Source: an uncultured Bacteroidota bacterium (GTDB lineage Bacteria > Bacteroidota > Bacteroidia > Chitinophagales > Chitinophagaceae). From it: a stretch of DNA of 64,000 nt. Of this stretch, positions 18,031-27,772 are shown piece by piece. The position numbers and the translations under genes were made by a program. The DNA lies in contig CAILLK010000154.1 in assembly GCA_903835005.1 (NCBI GenBank), positions 42,523-106,522 of the forward strand. The letters run 5' to 3'. The notes under the pieces were generated by a model that was not told the DNA's origin, ran no database searches, and saw nothing but the letters and a program-made list of their open reading frames with translations. The stretch's first letter is position 1, and every line of letters starts with the position of its first letter.

Positions 18031-20187
18031 TTATTTGCTGATAACCATTTTGTCAGTAAAATGGGTAGTTGCATTGCTGAAGGTAACCAGGTAAACGCCA
18101 TCTTTCAGGCTGGCTACATTTACAGTTGCCGTGCCGCTGTTGCTGTTATTTAGTGCTGCTGTAAGTACCACACGGCCGGTTACATCGGCTATGCTTACCG
18201 TTGCATTGCCGTTATACAGTTCATCCCACTGAACATTCAGCTCAGCTGATGCCGGGTTAGGGTACATCTCAGGTGTAGGGAAGGATACCGATGCAACTCC
18301 TGCATTGCTGCAATGAGTCACATTGATCAGCTTGCTGGCGGCTGCGCTGCCGCAGGAATTGGTTGCTGTGAAAAGCACACTGTCTACACCCACCGATAAG
18401 CCGGTCAGTACTCCCGCTGATGTTATGGATGAATGGCTGTTGCTTACGCTCCAGCTCCCGGTGCCCACTGCAGTAGGATTGGTGAATACGGTAGTGGCGC
18501 CGCTGCATATGCTGGCAACACCGCTAATGGCACCTGCAGCTGGCGCAGGGTTTATGGTTATTGTAGTTTGTGTGGTCTGCTCTCCGCAAGCTGTAACTAC
18601 AGTATAGTACAGTACATCTGTACCCGCGATATTACCAGTTACTACTCCTGTGCCCGACACTGATGCGTTGGCGTTGCTCAGCGACCATGCGCCACCTGCG
18701 AACTCATTGGTAAGTGTTATACCCGCTTCCGCACAAACTGTAGTTGTCCCGGCTATAGATGCTACACCATCATCTACATAAATGGTAAATGTATCCATCA
18801 GTGCACCATCCGAAACCTGCACCTTAAACTCATCAGATCCGGAATAGGTAGCCGATGAAGTATAGGAAGCCCCTGTTGAAGGCCGGGAAATGCCCGCATC
18901 CCCTACCGAAGTTACGGTTGCAGGAAAGCCTGTAATAGTACCATGTGCCGGTGCCGAAATAATCGTATAGGTCTCCGTTTGTCCCGCATCTATGTCTGTT
19001 ACGGTAAGCATCGAATCAAAGGATACGGTCGATCCGGGGCAAGTGTACAGGTAGGCGCCTCTTCCATAAGAGAAAGTTGGCGCATTGGTCAGCTGAATGA
19101 TCTTCCGGATACGGTTATTGAAATTATCAGCCGCATACAGGTTACGAGCTGCGTCCATACTCAGGCCGTAAGGGGTGTTCATATAAGCCAGATTCGAGTT
19201 TACGTTTTCCGCATAACCTTCAATACCGAAATTTCCTGCTACGGGATAAGTCATATCCATCGACATATCCAGTTCGCGGCATGAGCAGCTTACTTCATTG
19301 CAGAAGAAATTGCCTGAATCGTCTATACACAATCCGGTTACATCTGCCAGAAATGTTGTCAGCAGTGATGTGCCGAAAATAGATCCGCCGGAAGGGGCTC
19401 CTGCCACAGTAGAGATGAGGCCGGTAGCAGCTGTTATTTTTCTTAAGTGTGCATTAAAAACGGTCCATCCGCTCTGGTCCATAACATATACATCTTCCGC
19501 TGCCGTTACATTAATTGCGGTAGGTGAGTGCAGTGTTGCAGCCACTGCTGCTCCGCCGTCTCCGGTATAGCCCGGTGTTCCGGTACCCGCTATTGTTGTT
19601 ACTATTCCGGTGCCGGCAGCTATTTTCCTGATGCAGTTGTTGCCACTGTCGCTCACATAAATATTGCCTGCAGGGCTTATGCATATACCCAGCATCCCGT
19701 TGAACTGGGCGCTGAGTGCAGAGCCGCCATCGCCCGAGTAACCGGCGGTGCCTGTACCCGCAACTGTTGTAATAATATTGGTTGCAGCATCTATTCTTTT
19801 TATCTGGTTGGTGCTGTTCGATACTATGTAAATATTTCCCGCAGCATCTATGCACATATTCTTGGGCGATATAAGCGCATTTACAGCCGGTATGCCATCT
19901 GCAGTTGAAGTGCCACCACCCGCTATAGTAGTAATTTTGCCATTCTGAACCGATATTTTCCGCACTCTCCCATTTGCCATATCAGTGAAGTAAACATTAT
20001 TTGCAGCATCGTGACAAACATCGTAGGGAGCTGATATCTGGGCCGTTTTACCCCATCCGCCATCTCCTGTGAAACCTGGAGTGCCGTTGCCTGCTATGGT
20101 TACGGTCACTCTTTGTGCATGTACCAATACATTGCCAGTTATGATCAGCAATGCTAATGTTAAAAGTGGAATAGTGAACTTTTTCAT
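18031..20187 (-). CDS. NHL-repeat / Ig-like secreted protein with T9SS sorting domain
   Basis: The protein has 718 residues from the ATG at 20187, chosen because the signal peptide 'MKKFTIPLLTLALLIITG' begins there. Residues of about 25-340 contain five or six NHL propeller repeats ('GTGTAGYSGDGGSALSAQFN', 'GICISPAGNIYVSDSGNNCI'). A cadherin-like segment with 'VQVSDGALMDTFTIYVDDG' and two type A Ig-like modules follow. The T9SS tail starts 'MYPNPASAELNVQWDE' and ends 'KMVISK'. It is a paralogue of the gene at 5601-8159. It is predicted to be surface-exposed; the propeller ligand is unknown. An efficient terminator follows the stop. Confidence 0.86.
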   Translation of the reverse strand: MKKFTIPLLTLALLIITGNVLVHAQRVTVTIAGNGTPGFTGDGGWGKTAQISAPYDVCHDAANNVYFTDMANGRVRKISVQNGKITTIAGGGTSTADGIPAVNALISPKNMCIDAAGNIYIVSNSTNQIKRIDAATNIITTVAGTGTAGYSGDGGSALSAQFNGMLGICISPAGNIYVSDSGNNCIRKIAAGTGIVTTIAGTGTPGYTGDGGAAVAATLHSPTAINVTAAEDVYVMDQSGWTVFNAHLRKITAATGLISTVAGAPSGGSIFGTSLLTTFLADVTGLCIDDSGNFFCNEVSCSCRELDMSMDMTYPVAGNFGIEGYAENVNSNLAYMNTPYGLSMDAARNLYAADNFNNRIRKIIQLTNAPTFSYGRGAYLYTCPGSTVSFDSMLTVTDIDAGQTETYTIISAPAHGTITGFPATVTSVGDAGISRPSTGASYTSSATYSGSDEFKVQVSDGALMDTFTIYVDDGVASIAGTTTVCAEAGITLTNEFAGGAWSLSNANASVSGTGVVTGNIAGTDVLYYTVVTACGEQTTQTTITINPAPAAGAISGVASICSGATTVFTNPTAVGTGSWSVSNSHSSITSAGVLTGLSVGVDSVLFTATNSCGSAAASKLINVTHCSNAGVASVSFPTPEMYPNPASAELNVQWDELYNGNATVSIADVTGRVVLTAALNNSNSGTATVNVASLKDGVYLVTFSNATTHFTDKMVISK

Positions 20188-21254
20188 AAAAACTTTTTTG
20201 ATGGTTAAGAAATGATGATTGAACTGTGTTTTACTTGAATAATACACGGGTTTATTTCTCAAAATTGCTATACTAAAGTTAAATTTAATTTTTTGAATAA
20301 AAAAAATAAATTATTCACTCTTTTTAACTTTTAAGGCCATTGTGGATAAATAATGAAATGGAATTAATATTTTTAATGAAAATACTAACATACAGCTCTA
20401 TTATTTAACTACTATTTTCAATATTCTACCGGCCCAGCTACCATTGCGGATAATTGTTGAAAGAAATAAAGCCAGTTAGAAAGACTGGCAATGCTGCATA
20501 TCATCGGGAAAATAGTTGCTGAGTTCTGTTTTTGTTAGGGTAAGATGGTATGCTTCCTCTTTGGGGGCCAAAATTTTCTTTTTGTGCGGATTACATAAGC
20601 GCAAATTGTTGATTTATAATTGTTTAAGTTTTTATTTTGAAAATTTGCCGAGTTTGGGATAATTATTGATTAATCCATTATAAATAATGTAAATTACTAC
20701 TCCGGTAAACTCAGGAGACTTCGGGAAAAATGAAAATGCCCAAAATTTTTTTCTTCTTAATGAATTGAAAAGAAAAAATATCATTCCGATATTGAGAGTA
20801 TATTCTTATTACCAAAACATCCTCTGGTGTTATTAGCGAATTTGTAATGCAAAAAAAATTTTGCCTAAATCAGCGAGAATGTTTGGTTGCACTTGTAAAA
20901 TAAAACTCCCTATATTCATCAGCTATACCCCAAAAACATATTTACATACTTGTTATGTAAAAAAAATTCGTCTAAATCAACGAGAATGTTTGTGTAAATA
21001 GGTACTGAGCGTAAAAAAAGATTGCAGGGTTGGTTCATAGTATGATAAGTTGTTATTTTTGATTAAATTTGGCTCAAAGGTAAAATGTATAATTGGAAAT
21101 TCCTAATTTTATAACATATTTATTTTCTCGTTGACGTTGCAAATAAATATAAATAAACATGCATTTATGGTTTGGGATGGAGATTTTATATTTTATTCAC
21201 AATCTCATTTTTCTGCCACAAAGGATATCTGATATTACCCCTAATTTTAAATCT
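20188..21254. other. long AT-rich intergenic region with gene remnants and a direct repeat
   Basis: This is over 1 kb without a supportable gene. On the minus strand a start-less open frame of 45 codons (20476-20613) reads like a protein end ('KILAPKEEAYHLTLTKTELS', then 'NYFPDDMQHCQSF' and a stop). It is probably a fossil C-terminal fragment. An imperfect direct repeat lies at 20843-20884 and 20951-20991. I saw no RNA gene structure that I can name. Confidence 0.5.
20843..20991. repeat. pair of imperfect 42-bp direct repeats, 108 bp apart
   Basis: The segments 20843-20884 and 20951-20991 share 'TGT.ATG.AAAAAAAATT', then 'CTAAATCA.CGAGAATGTTT'. About 36 of 42 positions match. The purpose is unknown; it could be a duplicated regulatory site or the trace of a small mobile element. 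Confidence 0.6.
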
Positions 21255-21262
21255 TACCTTTG
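21255..21262 (+). promoter_or_regulatory. -7 promoter element of nnr
   Basis: TACCTTTG fits the TAnnTTTG consensus exactly and lies 57 bp before the ATG at 21319. I found no -33 TTG at the expected spacing. Confidence 0.5.
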
Positions 21263-21318
21263 CACCTGTGAGCAGGCAAGTGCATTTAAATCTTTCATCA
21301 ATATCAATGAGTTAGTGT

Positions 21319-22830
21319 ATGAAAATATTCACCGCCGCACAGATAAGGGCCTGTGATGCCTATACCATTAAAGCAGGCGCTATCAGCTCCTTCGATCTCA
21401 TGGAGCGGGCCGCCGGCAGGTGCATGGCATGGATAAGGGAAAACCTCCCTAAGGATGCCTTATTTGTGGTGCTGTGCGGCACCGGCAATAATGGCGGCGA
21501 TGGTTTGGCAATAGCCCGTATGCTGCACCAGAAAGGATATGGTGTAAAGGCATTCCTGTTGCAATTCAGTAATATTTTATCGCCCGATTGCAGTGAAAAT
21601 TTCCGGCGGCTGGATGCAATAGATCCTGAACTGGTGAGTACAGTTGCACCCGATACCTTTATTACCGATATTCCCAGGCACATCATTATTATTGATGCCT
21701 TATTAGGTACCGGTCTCAACCGGCCGGTAGAAGGCTGGCTGGCAGAATTTATTAAACACGTTAATCTGCTGCCCAACCGCAAAATAGCTGTAGATATCCC
21801 CAGCGGCCTGCCGTCGGATGTGATCAATGACCATGATGCTCCGGTGCTGAAAGTCTCTGATACGTTGAGTTTTCAGTTTTACAAGCGCACTTTTCTGCAC
21901 CCCGAATCAGGTGTTTTTGCAGGAAATATCCACATTATGGATATTGGCCTTGATAAAACTTTTATTAACGCCACAGGTACCCTTTACAAAACCATAGATC
22001 AGACCGACATTGCAACCCTTTATCGCCCCCGCAACCCTTTTACTCATAAAGGAGATTATGGTAAAGTATTGCTTACCGGTGGCAGCTATGGCAAAATGGG
22101 TGCAATAACTTTATGCGCAAAAGCCGCGCTGCGTGCGGGCGCCGGACTGGTAACAGCGCTCGTGCCGGGTTGTGGCTATGCTATACTGCAAACTGCCGTG
22201 CCCGAAGTGATGTGTGTAACCAGCGGCACAGATTATATTGAGAAAATAGAAGGGTTTGAGCAATATATTACCATAGGAATAGGCCCGGGTATGGGCACTG
22301 CCGACAGCACAGGCCATGCATTGGCCGCATTTTTAGATCAGTATAAGGAACCAGTAGTACTTGATGCTGATGCACTCAACCTCATTGCCCGTCATCCTGA
22401 GTTGCTTGTAAAGCTGCCTAAAGGAAGTGTTATTACCCCGCACCCGAGAGAGTTCAGCAGGTTATTCGGAGAAAATGCCAATAGTATGATTCAGCTCGAT
22501 CATGCCCGCATACAGGCCATGCGCTACAACATTAATATAGTGCTCAAAGGCCACCATACCGCAGTAGTAACATCGGAAGGGGAGTGCTGGTACAACAGGA
22601 CGGGGAATGCAGGCATGGCCAAAGGGGGATCGGGAGATGTTCTTACTGGCATTATAACCGGGTTTCTGGCCCAGGGCTACAAACCTGCCGAGGCAGCAAT
22701 GATGGGGGTTTATATGCACGGGCTGGCAGGAGATATTGCCGCTGCGCAATTGTCGCAGGAGGCGCTAATGGCCAGTGATTTAATTGATCACATCGGAAAT
22801 GCATTCCTTACCTTAAGCCGGAAGGAATAA
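21319..22830 (+). CDS. nnr: bifunctional NAD(P)H-hydrate epimerase / ADP-dependent NAD(P)H-hydrate dehydratase
   Basis: The protein has 503 residues, the normal length of the bacterial YjeF fusion. It repairs NAD(P)HX: the N-terminal epimerase (about 1-215) converts R to S, and the C-terminal dehydratase (about 225-500) restores NAD(P)H using ADP. Epimerase signatures are 'VVLCGTGNNGGDGLAIAR', 'IIIDALLGTGLNRPVEG' and 'AVDIPSGLPSD'. Dehydratase signatures are 'HKGDYGKVLLTGGSYGKMGA', 'TIGIGPGMG', 'VVLDADALNL', 'VITPHPREFSRL', and 'GNAGMAKGGSGDVLTGII' with the catalytic Asp. It is convergent with the prolyl isomerase gene, 12 bp apart. Confidence 0.95.
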   Translation: MKIFTAAQIRACDAYTIKAGAISSFDLMERAAGRCMAWIRENLPKDALFVVLCGTGNNGGDGLAIARMLHQKGYGVKAFLLQFSNILSPDCSENFRRLDAIDPELVSTVAPDTFITDIPRHIIIIDALLGTGLNRPVEGWLAEFIKHVNLLPNRKIAVDIPSGLPSDVINDHDAPVLKVSDTLSFQFYKRTFLHPESGVFAGNIHIMDIGLDKTFINATGTLYKTIDQTDIATLYRPRNPFTHKGDYGKVLLTGGSYGKMGAITLCAKAALRAGAGLVTALVPGCGYAILQTAVPEVMCVTSGTDYIEKIEGFEQYITIGIGPGMGTADSTGHALAAFLDQYKEPVVLDADALNLIARHPELLVKLPKGSVITPHPREFSRLFGENANSMIQLDHARIQAMRYNINIVLKGHHTAVVTSEGECWYNRTGNAGMAKGGSGDVLTGIITGFLAQGYKPAEAAMMGVYMHGLAGDIAAAQLSQEALMASDLIDHIGNAFLTLSRKE

Positions 22831-22842
22831 GCAGTTGGGAGA

Positions 22843-24234
22843 TTACTTTTCTGTTTCCGTTTCGCTCTTCCACTCCTTGATTACAGGGCAGGTCTGGTAC
22901 TCCGGATCAATCTTCAGATAGTATGATGGCAATTTTGCCTTCACCCAGGTATTCATCTTCTGCTGTTTTTTCTGAGCTACTGCTACTTCCTGTATTCTGG
23001 CATAGTCATCGGTCAGGTTGGCTTTGTGAGGCGATGTTCTGGACCTAAGATATACTATGCGGCACGAGCGGTCGTGGGCTTCATTCAGATAGATATGGGG
23101 CGCCGAATAATCGCCCGGCTTCAGGGTATCGAGCATCAGCACCATTCCGGCATCCAGTTTGGTCATATCCAGTTCCGTACTTCCTGTCTGCGGATCGCCA
23201 ATCATACCGCCGGTTCTCTTCGCCGCGTCATCAGTCGAAAATTTACCTACAGCTTCCTGGAAGGTTATCTTGCCAGAAACAAGTATATTCCTGATGCTGT
23301 CAAGTTTATGAAGTCCCAGATTCAGGTCAACAGTGGTAATTTCCGGTTTGATCAATATATGCCTAATGTCGGCTTCATCACCCCTCCGTGAAATCATTTG
23401 AATGATATGGTAGCCGAATTTGGTTTTTATAATTGGCGATATTTCCCCGTTCTGCAACTTGAAAGTAGCACTCACAAATTCAGCAGCCCACGGGCCGTTG
23501 CGGGTTACCCCGTCATACCGTCCGCCATTGTCTCTGCTGCCGGGGTCCTGGCTGTAAAGGCCTGCAGCTCCTTCAAAAGTATATTTTCCTTCTACTATAT
23601 CTTTCCGTATATCCGAAAGCTTGGTATAGGCATACGATTCCATTTCTTTACTGACAGGAGGGTCAATCACAATCTGTCCTACTTCTACAGTTGCCGGAAA
23701 ATAAGGCAAACTGTCCAGCGGAATTTTTTTATAAAAAGCATCTACTTCTGCCGGTGTGATCTTTACATTCTCAAGTATAGTGCCCTGTAGTTTCTCGGCC
23801 AGCATCTGCTCCCTTATTGCATCCCTGTTCTCTTCTTTTATCTGGTATATTGTTTTCCCTGAAATAGATTCCAGCTTTTCTTTAGAGCCATAAAGCCCTA
23901 TGTAATAACGTAACCGGTTATCCAGTTGCCCTTCCACATCCGCATCATCTATCACCACGGAATCGCGCTCGGCTTGCTCCAGCAGCAGTTTTCTTAAAAT
24001 CATCTGCTGCAGCATCATGCATTTTACTGTGTCGCTGAGGCTGGGGTCGCGCTCGTGGGCCATCGCAAACTCCAGCTCCAGGTCACTCTGGAGTATGATG
24101 CGGTTACGCCCTATTATTGCTATTATTTTGTCCAGGCTTTCCTGTGCTGTTACTTTAAATCCGCATGTCAGACACAGGAAAAGCAGGCTTAACTTGAAAT
24201 ATTTTGAACTCAATACTGATAATGAGATACTCAT
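22843..24234 (-). CDS. periplasmic peptidyl-prolyl cis-trans isomerase, SurA-like
   Basis: The protein has 463 residues with a signal peptide ending near 'CGFKVTAQ'. The N-terminal SurA-type chaperone domain ('LDKIIAIIGRNRIILQSDLE', 'LRYYIGLYGSKEKL') is followed by two parvulin (PpiC) domains. The first contains 'YSQDPGSRDNGGRYDG' and 'IIKTKFGYHIIQMISRRGDE'; the second contains 'ADIRHILIKP', 'FSTDDAAKRTGGMIG' and 'ARIQEVAVAQKKQQKMNTWV'. The role is folding of outer-membrane proteins in the periplasm, fitting the many exported proteins here. A CAAAAATA (TATTTTTG on minus) promoter element lies 33 bp upstream. Confidence 0.88.
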   Translation of the reverse strand: MSISLSVLSSKYFKLSLLFLCLTCGFKVTAQESLDKIIAIIGRNRIILQSDLELEFAMAHERDPSLSDTVKCMMLQQMILRKLLLEQAERDSVVIDDADVEGQLDNRLRYYIGLYGSKEKLESISGKTIYQIKEENRDAIREQMLAEKLQGTILENVKITPAEVDAFYKKIPLDSLPYFPATVEVGQIVIDPPVSKEMESYAYTKLSDIRKDIVEGKYTFEGAAGLYSQDPGSRDNGGRYDGVTRNGPWAAEFVSATFKLQNGEISPIIKTKFGYHIIQMISRRGDEADIRHILIKPEITTVDLNLGLHKLDSIRNILVSGKITFQEAVGKFSTDDAAKRTGGMIGDPQTGSTELDMTKLDAGMVLMLDTLKPGDYSAPHIYLNEAHDRSCRIVYLRSRTSPHKANLTDDYARIQEVAVAQKKQQKMNTWVKAKLPSYYLKIDPEYQTCPVIKEWKSETETEK

Positions 24235-24266
24235 AAAATTAAATGAGAATATAAAGATGTAAGTGG

Positions 24267-24274
24267 CAAAAATA
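24267..24274 (-). promoter_or_regulatory. -7 promoter element of the SurA-like gene
   Basis: It reads TATTTTTG on the minus strand, matching TAnnTTTG, and lies 33 bp before the ATG at 24234. The AT-rich context makes a chance match possible. Confidence 0.35.
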
Positions 24275-24318
24275 ACTTATTTACCCCCTTATTATACTAC
24301 TCAGCCTTATTTTAACTT

Positions 24319-25362
24319 TTATTGTTTTTCCTTTAATCTGCCGGCTCCGAAAGAAAAACCGGCTGGAATAAAAGGGTTTGCAGCTTTCCATTCCTCAAAC
24401 CGGGCCATATCGCCCTCATGAAACCTGTTCCAGGCATCATATTGCTGGCTGTTCTCAGCCGCTCCGAAAAGCCATTGGTTATACACGTCAAAATGCCCGG
24501 TAGCAATCATCTCATCCAGATAGCTGAATAACGGGAAAGGATATTTTTCGCTGTAGCCAGCAAACCAGTCCATCAGGAATCTTGTTCGAACCATTGCCAG
24601 GTTTTCAGTAGTTATACCATCGCTTACTACTGGTGTCAGCATCGTGTAAGTTTTCAGCACTGCATCTTCAAAGGTTGTTTTTTGTTGTTTCTTGTCAGGC
24701 TTTCCATTATCCGCTATTTTTTCAAAAAATGCCTGATAACCGGCATACAATTTATTCTTTAGTGCAGTATCAGCAACGGTGTCGTGTTTCATTGCCAGGA
24801 AAATTTCACCATAAATGAGCCCCCGTAATACATTTCCGGAACTAATGCAGGCTGTAGCTGCATCATAATAATCAGGAGCAAAGCCGGGATCGTGTTCCAT
24901 ACCATCCTGCCAGGCATTAATGGCCTCCTCCTCTTTCCCTGCCAGGGTGCAGATAATCCCTTTTTCATGGTATAATGAACCCGACCCCGGGAAGAGGTCT
25001 ATTCCGCTTTGCATTGTTTTTTCAGACTGCTTTATTTTCTTCAATGCTGCCTGGCTTGCTGCCAGCAGCCTGAAACATTGGGTATCGCATTCTTGCCGAT
25101 CCAGTTTATTTAAGGTCGTTTCTGCTTCATTGTAGTCGCCGGATAAATAATAAGCAACAGCCAGCTGATTGGTAAATACCGGCAGATGCGGAGCCAGCAA
25201 TATAGCCTGCCTGCATATGGTAATCGCATCTTTGTAATTTCCTCTGGCAATATCCTTATGAGCATTACGGTACATCTGTCCTATCTCAGGCGAAGGCCAG
25301 GCAGTCTGTCCGAAAACAAATGAGGGGAGGACTAATAATAAACAGATGAAGGTGCTTTTCAT
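24319..25362 (-). CDS. exported TPR-repeat protein
   Basis: The protein has 347 residues from the ATG at 25362, picked because a signal peptide ('MKSTFICLLLVLPSFVFGQ') starts there. Tetratricopeptide repeats cover about residues 25-190 ('ARGNYKDAITICRQAILLAP', 'AVAYYLSGDYNEAETTLNKL', 'GKEEEAINAWQDGMEHDPGF'). The C-terminal 150 residues are unassigned and aromatic-rich ('YAGYQAFFEKIADNG', 'FDVYNQWLFGAAENSQQYDA'). It is probably a periplasmic scaffold; no enzyme motif is visible. It lies upstream of the SurA-like gene in the same direction, about 84 bp apart, divergent from pfkA. Confidence 0.82.
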   Translation of the reverse strand: MKSTFICLLLVLPSFVFGQTAWPSPEIGQMYRNAHKDIARGNYKDAITICRQAILLAPHLPVFTNQLAVAYYLSGDYNEAETTLNKLDRQECDTQCFRLLAASQAALKKIKQSEKTMQSGIDLFPGSGSLYHEKGIICTLAGKEEEAINAWQDGMEHDPGFAPDYYDAATACISSGNVLRGLIYGEIFLAMKHDTVADTALKNKLYAGYQAFFEKIADNGKPDKKQQKTTFEDAVLKTYTMLTPVVSDGITTENLAMVRTRFLMDWFAGYSEKYPFPLFSYLDEMIATGHFDVYNQWLFGAAENSQQYDAWNRFHEGDMARFEEWKAANPFIPAGFSFGAGRLKEKQ

Positions 25363-25492
25363 TAATGAACTTGAACTGATCTGCGAAAGTACTGATTTAC
25401 CGGCTATAGCTATACAATAACAGCACAATCGGGAAGCTGCTATATTTCAGTTAACTTAACTTGTTTTCCGGGATTTAAAGCAAACATATGTA

Positions 25493-25500
25493 TACCTTTG
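25493..25500 (+). promoter_or_regulatory. -7 promoter element of pfkA
   Basis: TACCTTTG lies 12 bp before the ATG at 25513, so the transcript would have an almost absent leader. The last three bases (TTG) could be mistaken for a start codon. Confidence 0.5.
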
Positions 25501-25512
25501 TCTTATAAAATT

Positions 25513-26493
25513 ATGGCTAAGATCACAAATGTAGGCATTATGACATCAGGAGGCGATGCTCCCGGCATGAATGCTGCCATCAGGGCTGTTGTTCGTACTG
25601 CTCTTTACCATAAACTGGATGTTTATGGTATACGTCATGGTTACCAGGGTATGATAAACGGCGACATTTTCAAGATGCAGACTACGGATGTGTCGAATAT
25701 CATTCAGCGGGGCGGAACTATCCTCAAAACTGCCAGGAGCAGGGAATTTATGACCGCCTCCGGAATGAAAAAAGCTTACGATGAAATATGCAGGCATAAC
25801 ATTGAGGCATTGGTATTGATAGGTGGTGATGGTACTTTCAGGGGGGCGGATGAGTTTTTCGGTAAATACTCCGTTCCTGCAATAGGTATACCGGGTACCA
25901 TTGATAAAGACCTCTCCGGCACTGATTTTACAATCGGGTTTGATACAGCCGTGAATACTGCTATGGAGGCAATAGATAAAATAAGGGATACGGCTGAAGC
26001 ACATGACCGCTTGTTTATAATAGAAGTAATGGGCAGGGATGCCGGATACATTGCCCTGAACAGCGGTATTGCCGGTGGCGCCGAAGATATACTGATACCG
26101 GAAGAGGTTACCGATATTGAAGAGGTTCTGTCGAGAATAGATAGTGATGAGCTCAGAAAGAAAACAGTGCATCTTATAGTAGTGGCAGAGGGTGATGACT
26201 TCGGTGGCGCTAAAGAACTCCAGGCAGCTATTACAGAGCGTTTTCCACTGCTCGATGTAAGGTCGTGTATTCTGGGCCATATACAACGCGGAGGTTCGCC
26301 CACATTTGCCGACAGGGTGCTGGCAAGCAGGTTGGGCCACGCTGCAATCAGGGCCCTGATAGAAGGAAAAACACAGATGATGGCCGGCATAATAAATAAT
26401 GAAATTGTTTTTACACCATTCAGCAGCGTGGTAAAAAATACCATGCCTGTAAATGCTGATATGACAGAGATTATCAGGGTATTGTCGCACTAA
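25513..26493 (+). CDS. pfkA: ATP-dependent 6-phosphofructokinase
   Basis: The protein has 326 residues from the ATG at 25513; the family begins 'MAKITNVGIMTSGGDAPGMN' and an upstream TTG lies within the promoter box. It phosphorylates fructose 6-phosphate to the 1,6-bisphosphate in glycolysis. Signatures are 'TSGGDAPGMNAAIRAVV', 'IQRGGTILKTARS', the ATP loop 'LIGGDGTFRGADEF', the catalytic Asp in 'GIPGTIDKDLSGTD', 'VEVMGRDAG'-type 'IEVMGRDAGYIALNSGIAGG', 'EGDDFGGAKEL' and 'LGHIQRGGSPTFADRVLASR'. The Gly after GGDG ('GTF') is the form expected for ATP-using, not PPi-using, enzymes. Confidence 0.95.
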   Translation: MAKITNVGIMTSGGDAPGMNAAIRAVVRTALYHKLDVYGIRHGYQGMINGDIFKMQTTDVSNIIQRGGTILKTARSREFMTASGMKKAYDEICRHNIEALVLIGGDGTFRGADEFFGKYSVPAIGIPGTIDKDLSGTDFTIGFDTAVNTAMEAIDKIRDTAEAHDRLFIIEVMGRDAGYIALNSGIAGGAEDILIPEEVTDIEEVLSRIDSDELRKKTVHLIVVAEGDDFGGAKELQAAITERFPLLDVRSCILGHIQRGGSPTFADRVLASRLGHAAIRALIEGKTQMMAGIINNEIVFTPFSSVVKNTMPVNADMTEIIRVLSH

Positions 26494-26645
26494 TAAATCG
26501 CTCCTGCCTGCATAGCTATGCATTAATATACCTGAACTCTAAGCTGCTATTCAGCTAGTCCTCCCTTACGGTTGTAATTGAGAATTACAAGTGTAAAAAC
26601 TTTTTGCGTTTGGTAGAATGCTATATCTTGTTATAAAAACTAAAA

Positions 26646-27584
26646 ATGATGTCAAAATATTTTGCGGCAGTAGCCGCCACGCTGGCAATTTGTGTTCATG
26701 CACAGGCCCAGCTTCCATATGCGTTTTCAAAAGATACTGCCACTTATGTTCAACTGCCTGCGGCAACAAAACATATTATTACAGGGCCATGGGGGCCTTC
26801 ATTCACCTACATTGTAAGCCAGGCAATAGGGGTAGATATGTTTAATACAACTTGCGATCACAGCAACTTTGAAGTGCACAGCGAGGGATCTGTTTCTATA
26901 AATTCTTATTTTACAGGCGATGTGTATTATGCATCGGGTATGGGCTGCCCATCAAACGGCACTGTGGCAGAAATAGCTTATGAGCTTAGCGGCGCGATAT
27001 CAAACCAGCTTCTTAAAGTGCAGTTCAGCAATATGTTTTTTGCATACGACACCACAACGACAAGCTATATAAACTACCAGGTGTGGCTATATGAAAGCGG
27101 CAACATAATAGAGCTGCATTACGGGCCCGGCAATTATACAGCAGGTGGCGGAGCGGGCATAAGCCCTGGGCTCTTTGATGTGGTAACAGGCACTACCAAT
27201 TCTATAGTGCTGGCCGGTGATCCCGCCGCGCCTGTAGCGGGACATGGCACCTATGAGGTAGGCACCTCACTTAACGGCTTTCCAGAGAGCGGTACTGTAT
27301 ACAGGTTTACGCCAAACCCTACAGCTGTGCAGCCTGTAAATGGGAAGCCAGGCGGTATTACGGTAGTATACCAGCCAGCATGCCGGCAGGTATCTGTCAG
27401 CAGCGTGGCACCGATAAAAAACTGTGTAGTATACGATCTTTCCGGTAGGATTGCAGATGTATTTACAAATGTCAACGCAACTCATTTTACCATAAATACG
27501 GAAAACTATGCCACGGGGGTCTATATTGTAAAGACCCTTTCTGATTACCGTTGTGATGTAAGAATGGTAAGTGTGGCTGAATAG
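26646..27584 (+). CDS. secreted protein with T9SS type A sorting domain
   Basis: The protein has 312 residues with an N-terminal signal peptide ending 'ICVHAQAQ'. There are two adjacent ATG codons (26646 and 26649). The central part (about 25-220) is beta-rich with 'YDTTTTSYINYQVWLYESGN' and 'IELHYGPGNYTAGGGAGISP', like the jelly-roll/lectin-type segments often seen in T9SS cargo. The C-terminal 80 residues have the sorting-domain pattern 'KNCVVYDLSGRIADVF', 'FTINTENYATGVYIVKTLSD', ending 'VRMVSVAE'. The substrate or ligand is unknown. It is monocistronic by context, next to the repeat region that starts at 27773. Confidence 0.75.
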   Translation: MMSKYFAAVAATLAICVHAQAQLPYAFSKDTATYVQLPAATKHIITGPWGPSFTYIVSQAIGVDMFNTTCDHSNFEVHSEGSVSINSYFTGDVYYASGMGCPSNGTVAEIAYELSGAISNQLLKVQFSNMFFAYDTTTTSYINYQVWLYESGNIIELHYGPGNYTAGGGAGISPGLFDVVTGTTNSIVLAGDPAAPVAGHGTYEVGTSLNGFPESGTVYRFTPNPTAVQPVNGKPGGITVVYQPACRQVSVSSVAPIKNCVVYDLSGRIADVFTNVNATHFTINTENYATGVYIVKTLSDYRCDVRMVSVAE

Positions 27585-27772
27585 AGCTCGTAATAGCGCT
27601 CGCCTGTTATTACAGATGTTCCAAAGGGCATCTGGAAGTATTGATAAAACCCCGTCTCCAACGGAATTCATATTGACGAAGCTAAATTTTTAAAGCGAAA
27701 GAAACAGAACAGGAAGTTGGCAAAAATGAAAGAGGAGAATGGCCAGCGCACTTACCGCTCTGCACTCTCAGC

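Noticed and set aside
25546..26523. Minus-strand ORF of 325 codons opposite pfkA
   Set aside because: It is antisense to intact pfkA, with Cys/Tyr/His-rich composition typical of a shadow frame.
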